Shown piece after piece: positions 36,501 to 44,298 of a DNA stretch of 64,000 bases. The position numbers and the translations under genes are program-made. The notes under the pieces were generated by a model. It was given only the letters and a program-made list of their open reading frames with translations, was not told the DNA's origin and searched no databases. Position 1 is the stretch's first letter. Every line of letters starts with the position of its first letter. The stretch comes from Asterochloris sp. CNOR1 (taxonomy: Eukaryota; Chlorophyta; Trebouxiophyceae; Trebouxiales; Trebouxiaceae), in the NCBI GenBank assembly GCA_963969365.1, contig OZ017760.1:1426001-1490000 (forward strand). The letters run 5' to 3'.

Positions 36501-38182
36501 CACGTAGGCGCAGCCAGCATGCAGGGCAGCGCACTGGCGGTTTGGCAACTGAGGAACCAGAATACATGGGGGAGCACGGCGTCAGCCTCGCAGCAAAGAT
36601 TGACCTGGGCGCCCTGCAGCAGCCTGCAAGCCAGGCTGACTCCACTGTTGGGGCTCGGAGAGATCAGCTGACCAGCTGCCCTGGTCGAGCTGATGTAGCC
36701 AGGCCTGAGGTGTGCTTGTGTGTAACCCAGCTTATTGGCGCGCACAGTGCCAGTTGTCAGCCTGCCAGGCATCAGTGGTGACTGCACTGTGTTGTGGTGG
36801 CAAGTTGGTGGCAGTGCTCTTCTCCCCTCAATCTGGAGGCAACTTTGGCAGGCCAGAGTCACGGGACAACTTGTGGGAGACATCTGCCTGTCCAGACCCA
36901 CAATGCCTGTCTACACGCCTGTCAAGGGCTGCCCTGCATCCTGCTGTTGCAGCGCCCTTTCACCTGCAGCCTTCTCATGGGTGGGAGTGACAAATATGGC
37001 AGCAAAGAAGACTGCCTGCACCAGCCCACAGTGCCTGCATGTGCAAGCTTAGCAGCTGACCCGCATAACTGCTGTCAGAGCCTTGTTGCCCTGCCAGCAG
37101 TGAGCACCCTGCCTGTGACTGCTGCTACACCCACAACACGTGTGCAGCTAAACCCCAGCACTCACCTGCAGCACCTTCCGCTGCTGCTCCATTTGAGAGG
37201 GCTCCCGTGTGTCTAGCACGATGTCCTGGTGCGCTTGCAGCGCAGCAGGCATCTTTGTGTACCTCTGCAGCGCAGGGCAGGCATTAGTGAGCAGCAGTCA
37301 TGGTATTGAGCGGTGTTGTGGAGCTGTACGCCGCCATCTCTCCCCATGCTGTGAAGCCACTGCTCAGGGTACCATGATTACCCTGAACATTGCTGCAGGC
37401 AAGTCAGCTCACTGCGGGCAGCAGGATGGACACATCAGGAAGCAGCAGGTATCTGTGCTTTCTTTGCAGCACAGGGCAAGGACCAGTGAACAGGCAAGCC
37501 ACATGGCAGGCACTAGCATGCACAGGGCAGACACAGCACTGTGATGTGCAGCAACAGCCGACATGGAAGCTTCAACAGAGCAGCAGACAGCTTCATGAGT
37601 TGGCCTTGTAAACAAGGTAGGTGCAGACCTCGCTGAACTTGAGCAGGAACTCATTGGCATACGTCACGATCTCGCTGGCCGGCTTCTTGGGCTTGGCCTC
37701 ATAGGGAGGCAGCTCCCGTACCTGCACACAGACCATGCCAGTGTGAACCGCTGAGCCCTGTTGCAGAGGGCCGGAGCGCGTCGAGCACGAGAAGCCAGCC
37801 TGGCGAGGGGTGGGCGCGCCTGCAGAAGGGTCAGGCACATTGCAGCGCAAGAAGCGCTTTACTAGTCCCGTACGTGCATCCAGGACATATTGCAGGAAAG
37901 GTAGACAGGGTGTCCCCGTTCAACAGGAATGCTGCTGGCATGAATCAGCCACCGCAAAGCCTGTGCAGAGTTACATCGTGGGGACTGCAACACAACTCTC
38001 TGAGCATGCAGCAGACGAGCCGCCCCTGCAGGACGGCCCTGAAGCCGGTCTGTGGCTACGTCAGGGCTGGTCACCTGCTTCTTGATGCCTGCCCCTGCAC
38101 CCTTCCCGAAGCCAGCGAATGGGTTGGCCTTGCCGCCTCCAGGCTTAAGGGAGAGAGGCCTCAGGGAAACCTCAGAATCCAT
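27590..38182 (-). CDS. EIFISO4G: Eukaryotic initiation factor eIF(iso)4G
   Basis: This is the cytoplasmic scaffold that links cap-binding eIF(iso)4E to eIF4A and eIF3. ATG at 38182 starts exon 1 (38182-38075, [16 protein letters not shown], like the N-terminal SLRPGGG of plant iso4G). Exon 2 (37721-37629) contains YANEFLL, the Y-x4-L-hydrophobic eIF4E-binding motif. Further on are [23 protein letters not shown] (matching the plant NRDWRGRSG block), an Ala/Gln/Pro linker, and the MIF4G domain: [54 protein letters not shown]. The MA3 region has [18 protein letters not shown]. The tail reads [29 protein letters not shown] and ends LKDVLSA before TGA at 27592-27590. Early junctions match in phase 0. 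An upstream open frame (38676-38488) does not join in frame and is not used here. Confidence 0.92.
28135..28720. repeat. Degenerate copy of a C-terminal eIF(iso)4G exon in the upstream intron
   Basis: The exon near 28345-28160 reads [15 protein letters not shown] on the minus strand. A diverged stretch near 28550-28680 reads in part LVTPAARA and [16 protein letters not shown]. Similarity is visible at protein level and patchy at base level. Confidence 0.4.
29052..29192. repeat. Donor-side exon copy in eIF(iso)4G
   Basis: The exon end at about 29137-29192 (CACCTCAGATCCTCCAGCTG on the plus strand) is echoed at 29055-29103 (CACCTCAAAACCTCCAGCTG) about 83 bases away, on the intron side of the donor. 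Both run on to a CATGCTGCAG or GCTGCAGCATG block. Confidence 0.65.
29998..30095. repeat. Direct repeat in an eIF(iso)4G intron
   Basis: GGCGCCAACCTCAGG followed by CACACCTCAAGC-type sequence occurs at about 30008-30038 and again at about 30065-30093. The copies are spaced 57 bases apart and nearly identical in the core. Confidence 0.75.
31742..31985. repeat. Exon-edge copy in the MIF4G part of eIF(iso)4G
   Basis: The exon segment at 31923-31985 (plus strand ACATCCTTCACCATAAAGCG) is echoed at about 31742-31810 (ATGTCCTTGATTGTGAAGCG), giving [10 protein letters not shown] against [10 protein letters not shown] in the minus-strand frame. Confidence 0.65.
32515..32638. repeat. Acceptor-side exon copy in eIF(iso)4G
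   Basis: CTGGTTGGCTGCCTGCAGAG at about 32520-32539 spans an acceptor on the minus strand. A near-identical CTGGCTGGCTGCCTGCAGAG lies at about 32614-32633, further upstream in the intron. Confidence 0.75.
33660..34085. repeat. Three diverging copies of the VKGILNKL exon start in eIF(iso)4G
   Basis: The MIF4G exon at about 33728-33530 starts [20 protein letters not shown]. The upstream intron carries a copy at about 33931-33843 reading [19 protein letters not shown], and a shorter one at about 34075-34040 reading [13 protein letters not shown]. All three have a preceding acceptor-like TGCAG or similar. Confidence 0.8.
34291..34343. repeat. 26-bp tandem direct repeat
   Basis: AGGCCTGCCATGCAAGTCGC plus ACACC or ACAAC occurs twice in a row in an eIF(iso)4G intron. 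Only the last bases differ. Confidence 0.9.
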
Positions 38183-38715
38183 GCTGGTCCTCAGCTGTCC
38201 TGCAGCAAAGTGGAGGAGGTCAAAGGCATGCTGACAAAAGGCAGGCATCACTGCGGATCCCAGACAGCTGATGCATGTGGCATCAGGGAGCAACAGCATC
38301 ACATCATCTGCATGCGCAGCTGCATTATCACAGGTCCTGCAGCAGAGGTGCCAGACCCACCTTGATCGCCAAGCTGTTTGCCTGTGCTCACTGAGAGCGC
38401 ACGATCTGCCTTCGAAACTGACAGCAACAAGGCGCCTCTCTGTGCTGCTGTAACGGACTGCCTTGACTGAAGCCGCTTGCAAATTGACCTAAGCTCGAGG
38501 CCTATGCGACAGAATTGCCTTCTTTCAGGGCACTGTGCCTCTCTGACTCTTGAAGTCTCTTGTTGCTGATGCTGTTGGAGACTTTGACGGCGTTCAGCAT
38601 AGGACTGCCATTCCCGGACCAGATTTGCTGGTTCTGATTTTATGATGCTGGCCCCGTGAACATCAGAAGAGGCCATGTGTTCTTGGGACGAGTGAGTGCC
38701 GGGCTAGGCAATTGC
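38183..38715. other. Upstream region of eIF(iso)4G with an unassigned open frame
   Basis: This separates the eIF(iso)4G start from the ankyrin-like array on the other strand. A minus-strand open frame from ATG at 38676 (MASSDVHGAS...) runs to a donor-like site near 38488. Joining it to the first eIF(iso)4G exon breaks the frame. It could be a 5' leader exon or a chance frame. Confidence 0.45.
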
Positions 38716-39880
38716 ATGAATATCCTCGATGGCTCAAGAATGGGACCCCAGCCTCATGTCTGCCATGAGTGTCTTTGCAGGTGCTCAGAAGCTGCCAAAG
38801 CCGGGAATCTGCACTTTCTGCAGTCAAAGGCTCACAACCTCGAGGGATTTTGGCTGGAGCAGATCAGCCTCTGCGCCGCCAGCGGAGGCCGTGTGGAAGT
38901 GCTACGGTGGGCACGGGAGCAGGGTTGCCACTTGGATGCAGGCACCTGTGCAGCCGCCGCAGGCAATGGCCACTTGACGGTTTTGCGATGGGCTCGGCAC
39001 AACGGCTGTGCCTGGAGCTCAAGCACGTGCGAGGCTGCAGCCAGAGGGGGCCACCTGGCAGTGCTAAAGTTTGCCCGCCGAAATGGCTGTGCCTGGAGCT
39101 CAAGAACGTGCGAGGCTGCAGCAAGAGGTGGCCACCTGGCAGTGCTGCAGTTTGCCCACTAGAGCGGCTGTGCCTGGGACTCGAGCACGTGTGAGGCTGC
39201 AGCCAGAGGAGGCCACCTGGCAGTGCTGCAGTATGCCCACCAGAACGGCTGTGCCTGGAGCGCAAGCACATGCGAGGCTGCAGCGGAAGGGGGCCACCTG
39301 GCATTGCTGCAGTATGCGCACCAGTCCGGCTGTGCCTGGAGCCCAAGCACGTGCGCAGCTGCAGCCAGGGGAGGCCACTTGGCAGTGCTGCAGTATGCTC
39401 ACCAGAACGGTTGTGCCTGGAGCCCGTGCACTTGCGAGACTGCAGCCAGAGGGGGCCACCTGGCAGTGCTGCAGTATGCCCACCAGAACAGCTGTGCCTG
39501 GGACTCGTGCACGTGTGAGGCTGCAGCCTTAGGAGGCCACCTGGCAGTGCTGCAGTATGCCCACCAGAATGGCTGTGCCTGGGCTCCCAAGTGTTTGCAG
39601 AGCAGCCGCGCAGCGTGGCAACCTCAGCGTTCTGAAGTGGCTGCGCCAACATGGTTGCCCATGGGATAGCCCCACGAGTCACGATGCAGCTGCTGGAAGT
39701 CATCTTGAGCTTTTGAAGTGGGCTCGCCTACAGCAACCTGCCTGCCTATTATGGTCCCGCCGGGAGTGCTATGAGCTGTTTGTTCACAAATTCACCCCTG
39801 TATGCTTGTGTACCTTGTACAACAGCAAGCGCACTTGCCTGCCAGACACCTTGCCCGTGCGCGTGTCGCTGCAGAGATGA
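38716..39880 (+). pseudogene. Ankyrin-like tandem-repeat gene (NGCAW type), apparently broken
   Basis: The frame carries 27-residue repeats of the form HLAVLQYAHQNGCAW followed by S.STCEAAARGG, a divergent ankyrin-like family common in large multigene sets of protists and algae. At least eight repeats are visible at 81-bp spacing. The first in-frame ATG is 38716; an acceptor-like TCTTTGCAG at about 38772-38780 suggests an upstream exon is possible. Within the fourth full repeat the codon after CAC is TAG at 39160-39162 where sister repeats have CAG. Near 39585-39590 one extra base shifts the frame; the rest, including LSVLKWLRQHGCPWDS, continues to TGA at 39878-39880. Two breaks in an otherwise well-kept frame suggest a recent pseudogene or an assembly error. 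Function of intact relatives is unknown beyond likely protein binding. Confidence 0.6.
38968..39615 (+). repeat. 81-bp tandem array within the ankyrin-like gene
   Basis: GGCCACCTGGCAGTGCTGCA or close variants recur at 39049, 39130, 39211, 39292, 39373, 39454 and 39535, exactly 81 bases apart. A diverged member precedes them (about 38968) and another follows (about 39616). The inner units are far more alike at base level than the outer ones, as expected for recent unequal exchange. Confidence 0.9.
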
Positions 39881-41590
39881 CTTATGCAGTTCTCTCACTC
39901 AGAGCAGCTCTACCTGACAGGACTCCTCATGAAGTTGTGCTCAAAATTGTGAGCTTGGCTTTTGCATAAGCTGCTGTTGATTGCGCATACTTGCATCTGA
40001 CTCAAGCAACGCTCTTGCTTTGTCAGCCTGTTTCAGTGTGCCGTAGAAACAGTGAAGTGCATACCATTGAGAACAAAGCCTGCTGTCAAGAGAATACTTC
40101 GAATAATCATAAGAGTCTTGGGACCTGGACAGCAAGTGAGGCGTATGGTGCTACATTGACAGGTCTGGCAATCTGTTTGGCAAGCAGGACTGTGACCAAA
40201 AGTCTGCCACTATACAGCATATATGGCTGAGTATGAGTTCGGGGTTCTCAGAGTTATTTTTTGCTATGCTCTGCAGAACTTGCAGCGTCGATCGCTTCAT
40301 CAAGACAGGCTGCAGCACAGACAAGGAGGCACGGAAGGTTGCTGTTTGTGTCATGACTCTGAGGGCACAGCTGGTGCACGGTATGCAGAGGGCAGCGCCA
40401 GTTGATTGCCTCAGCCATGCCTGAATGCTTGGCAAGCTCATAGTACGAAGCGCTGTCTCACCAGGCGCTGAGGTTGTACCTGTACCTGCCACCTCTGCCA
40501 GCATTGCCAGGAGGCTCCTGCTATTGGCATGCTGCTGAGGGACCTCTGCAATCTCAGTTGGAGACCCTCCAGATTTTGACAAGCTCCCCAGATGCCTGCA
40601 CCCATAGCAGCTGCCAGACATGTGCCATGAATGTCCTTAAGCATGTCCCTCATGCATATCACCACCAGACAAAATGGGCACAGAGTGCTTGCCTCACAGT
40701 CTGGCACCGTGCAGCTGGCTGCAGCATGTGTATGCTGCAAGGGGTGCAAAAGCGCAAGCCTGCCTCAACTGAACACATTCATGGCCTCACCAAACAGCCA
40801 TTAGGACCAGAAAAGCAGCATGCTCTGTGTCATTGGGTGTGAACACGGCTGACCCTGTCAAGGCTGCTGTCGTGCAGACATGTCGTTGCAACATGCAATG
40901 CAACGCACCTATGTAATGGCAGCTGGGCCCTAGAGCAGGCTGAGCAACTGGGTCCCTTACGATGCTTGCCTGCGCTCATCGTACAAGCAGCTAGCAGGCA
41001 GGTCCCCTGCTATGTCCTGTCGACCACCTGCCAGGCTGCTGCTCCAGTGTCCTGATATCTGCAGCCTGCTCTCAGCCCTTCTAGCTGTGCTAGTCTGATT
41101 GGCCCAGACAGCCTGCCAGTCCTGTCCAGAGGAGCACATGATGTCCTTGGCAGCCTTGGCAGCCTTGGCACAGGTCAGCAAGGCTGTGTGGGCGTGTCCC
41201 TCTAGGGGCTCAGCTGCTCCCATGTTGCCTTGCCACTGTCTTTAACTCTCTAGGAGCGAGGTCACATCGGTCAAAAGGTAGTTTCTGGATGTGAGGAACA
41301 CCACACTTGCCTCCATGGGACGCCCCTTACAAGCCAGTTCTGCTCCCCTGCCCTCCTCATATACATGGGCCCGCCCAACCCTGATGCACATGCGTTACCT
41401 GGCAGTGCGCCGCTGCTATGCCTTCAGGCGTGGCCCTCCTCTGTTTCTCATACTGTCAAGATGCAAGCCACCCAAAGCCAGTGGCGCTTGTAACAGAATC
41501 CTCCTCCCCTTCCCTGTCTCCTCCCCTTCCCTGTCAAACACATAGCAAAATCAACACGATCATTTCGATATGGGGACACGTTTTCTTTGT
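39881..41590. other. Gene-poor stretch before tRNA-Pro
   Basis: I find no recognisable protein here. Candidates with no known domain are minus-strand frames at 40151-40621 and 40957-41223 (the latter starts MGAAEPLEGHAH), and a short plus-strand frame near 40233. A 9-bp unit CCTTGGCAG repeats about 2.5 times near 41150-41172. Confidence 0.45.
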
Positions 41591-41685
41591 AAAGACAACG
41601 AGAATCGAACTCGCGACCTCCTCTAAGTTCGCAAAGTTCGATTCAACTACCCGAAAGAGGAATCATACCACTAGACCATGTTCCC
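41591..41685 (-). tRNA. tRNA-Pro (anticodon CGG) with intron
   Basis: Read on the minus strand it has the D-arm TGGTCTAGTGGTATGA typical of eukaryotic tRNA-Pro, an anticodon stem CCTCT/AGAGG with loop TTCGGGT, and a T-arm GCGAGTTCGATTCTCGT. About 24 bases are inserted after position 37, the standard site of nuclear tRNA introns. The acceptor stem (GGGAACA with TGTCTTT) is weak: one A-C mismatch and three G-T pairs at its outer end. The gene may be functional or slightly decayed. A run of T follows the gene on its own strand only weakly. Confidence 0.7.
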
Positions 41686-41945
41686 TTAGATCACACAATG
41701 TGTTTTTGCGTATCTGAAACCTGGGCAAACCTTGATCTCCTCCTTCACCACCATGAGGATCGGCAGGTCAGCCAACAACAACGCAGCTGTCAGGCTAAGT
41801 TCAGACCGGCATGGTCAGTAGGTGTCCACAAAGCATCAATCGCTCTAGCCTTGCAAGGCACAGAGCCAGCATGAATGGCATTCAGCCTGTGTTGGCCTCG
41901 GCGAAGAAAGCACTCCTTTAGGAAGTCTCAGAGTCACAGGCAAAC

Positions 41946-44061
41946 TCAAAGAGGTGCAAGCTGTAAAGTGCCCTTGAAGGCCAGCTGGGCAGGCCCAGTC
42001 ATGTAGATATGATTGTCGGAAGCCCGCCACTCAATCTGCAAGGGCCCGCCTGGCAGGTCCACCTGGCAATTGCGCTCTGCTCGGCCCTCCAGCACCGCGG
42101 CGACCACCACCGCGCAAGCCCCTGTGCCGCAAGCCAGCGTCCTGCCTGCTCCCCGCTCCCAGACGGTCATGCGCAAGTGCTCTCGGCTGAGGGCCTCCAC
42201 AAAGTGCGTGTTGATGCGGGCTGGAAAGGCATCATGCTTCTCGAACTGAGGACCCAAAGTGTCCAGCTGGCCATTGATGGTGTCAACCTGCACCAGGGAT
42301 CGAGCATTGCCCAGACTGCCCTGTGTTGTGAGGGTGCAGCATATCCTCCTGGAAAGCAACGTCACAGCGATCATATTCTACCACTGGCTGATCAACAGCT
42401 TTTGTGCAGGCTCAACTCTAAACATCTGGAACGCATTATCCTGGCTTGTCAGCCGGCATCCACCTGCATACGCTGACAGCGCACCTCAAACTGCTTGCCA
42501 TCACGGGTGGCAAATACAACGGCATGGGGGTTGCCCATGCTGACACAAGTGACAGTCCAGGCGCTCCTATCCTGTAGGAGAAGCTCAGCAGCCACCACTG
42601 TCTGGCCCTGCAACAGAGAGATTACAGTTAGCCAGCCCTGGCTATCTTAGGGCATCTTGCTGTGGGGGGCAACATGCTCGGGTGCTCTGTGCACATGCAG
42701 ATGTGGTCTGTTGGGCTAGCTCCTCCCAATTCAAGTCTGCCAGCTGCCAGTTCACCAATGTGCTCCCAAAACACCCCCACACACAGGCCTCAAAGATGCA
42801 AAACAAGCTAATAGGCTGCAGCCTGGCCACCAAGTTGGGCTCCATAAAAAGGGCCTCAGCTCATCAGAACCTAATTCGCTATGCATGGCCTTGCCTGCGT
42901 GGGCGCCAATGTAGTGGGGATACGCTCAGCCTCTAGAACGGGCTCCCCCATATCTACACAGACCTGGCCATCGTCCAGCAGGCTGGGTTGAATGAGCCCT
43001 GCAGCCAGGCAGCTGCGGGTGAACCAAGTGCACTGATTGCTCCCATTAAACCTGGAATGTCAGGCCTTGCCCCATTGACCAGCAATCCTGGATGCAAGCT
43101 GCACTTTGTGCATCACATGCGCTGGAAGGCACCAAGGCTGCCTCCATCAGCGAGCTAGCCCAAGGAGAGAGGAGGTCACAGAGGAAAACACCCACACACT
43201 GCTGGCCGTCCACTGACAGAGCTGCAAGATTCACACTGACCTGCGCCCGTGTGCACTTTGTGCTGCTTAGAGCCGGAGCCGTCCTGGTCTGCCACAAACC
43301 TGGCAAGGCAGCGTATGCCATTGCCACACATCTCCGGCTCGCTGCCATCTGAATTGAAGATGCGCATGACGTAGTCAATGTCCTGGTGCTCATCAGAGGG
43401 CAGAGCAAAAATCACCTGCGAGCAGGTTAGCTTGTTCAGCAGTAATGCAGGGTGCCAGCCCTGTTGCTGAACTGCATTACGTTGCTGCTATACAGTGGGC
43501 TTTCTGCTTGAGGGTCGTGCCGGACTTTGCAAATCCCAGAAAGGTATGCATGCACAGCGGCAGGGCGAGCTCTTCTTGCTGCTGGCTAAATAGCACTTGC
43601 TTGCGGCGCCTGGACTGAGATTGACAGCAGACCAGGCTGCACAAACACACAGCTGAACATAGGTGAAACTGTCTGGGCAGCTCAGTGGCACGTTGGGCCT
43701 TAGAGTATATTGGCTACCTCACCCCATCAGCGCCGACGCCAAAGTGCCTGTCGCACAGCTGCACCGCCTGAGTGCTGTCTATAAGAGGTTCAGCATGCTG
43801 CCTGTTATCCACCTGCAGTTGCAGAAGCATGGGGTCATCTTGAGCTACGGCGGCTTCACATGAGCTGACACGCAGGGAACACACCAGGATGAAGTCGTTG
43901 CCCAGCCCCTGATACTTGCTGAACTCCACACATTTGCCAGCAGCCATTATACATGCACGCTTGGCACCATTCCCAGTGCACTTCTTTAGCAGTCTGGGTG
44001 GGGAGTGTCCCAGACAGTGCGGCAGGGCTGAACTGCGGGCTGAGCCGACAACAGATTGCAT
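41946..44061 (-). CDS. dapF: Diaminopimelate epimerase, plastid-targeted
   Basis: It interconverts LL- and meso-diaminopimelate, the penultimate step of lysine synthesis in plastids. ATG at 44061 begins exon 1 (44061-43885): a Ser/Ala/Arg-rich stretch of about 40 residues that looks like a transit peptide, then [11 protein letters not shown]. Further exons give HFGVGADG, then [18 protein letters not shown] with the first catalytic Cys, [20 protein letters not shown] (42998-42895), [25 protein letters not shown] and [14 protein letters not shown] with the second catalytic Cys. It ends LQLAPL before TGA at 41948-41946. All matched junctions keep phase. Exon 4 is followed by AG|GCAAGG, so the intron appears to be GC-AG. 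The start lies 237 bp from the divergent SMP-C2-PH gene. No key residue is missing. Confidence 0.95.
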
Positions 44062-44298
44062 GCTGCAGGTGTATGCAGATCTGACCCACATAGGTTCTGG
44101 AAGTCTGCGACCTGAGGAGCGCAAAGTCGCTCTCAGAAAGATGCAAGCCAAGCCAGCTCCTGATTCACTTTGCAACATCATCAGAGCACCTGAAAGTCCC
44201 AGCAGCACCAACGCAACTCCAGGATGACTTCTGCTCCATTCCAACTGAGCTGAGTGGAGGCTGAGTTGGCTGCCACAAGTGTCCCAACATCCAAGCTC
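44062..44298. promoter_or_regulatory. Putative bidirectional promoter of dapF and the SMP-C2-PH gene
   Basis: Only 237 bp separate the two inferred start codons, which face away from each other. It must include both 5' leaders unless they overlap. I see no clear TATA box. Confidence 0.5.

Noticed and set aside
38488-38676. First coding exon of eIF(iso)4G starting MASSDVHGAS
   Set aside because: Joining it to the exon that starts near 38200 puts a stop into the reading frame, and the exon at 38182 already has the conserved N-terminal SLKPGGG block.
39160-39162. TAG read as glutamine (altered genetic code)
   Set aside because: Sister repeats have CAG, as a TAG-to-Gln code would give. But the SMP-C2-PH, LPEAT and coiled-coil genes all end in TAG, and I saw no other in-frame TAG in well-supported exons.
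38864-39703. Minus-strand open frame of about 280 codons, His/Cys/Gly-rich
   Set aside because: It lies opposite the 81-bp ankyrin array and repeats with the same period. The array is a multiple of three, so any frame lacking a stop in one unit stays open through all of them.
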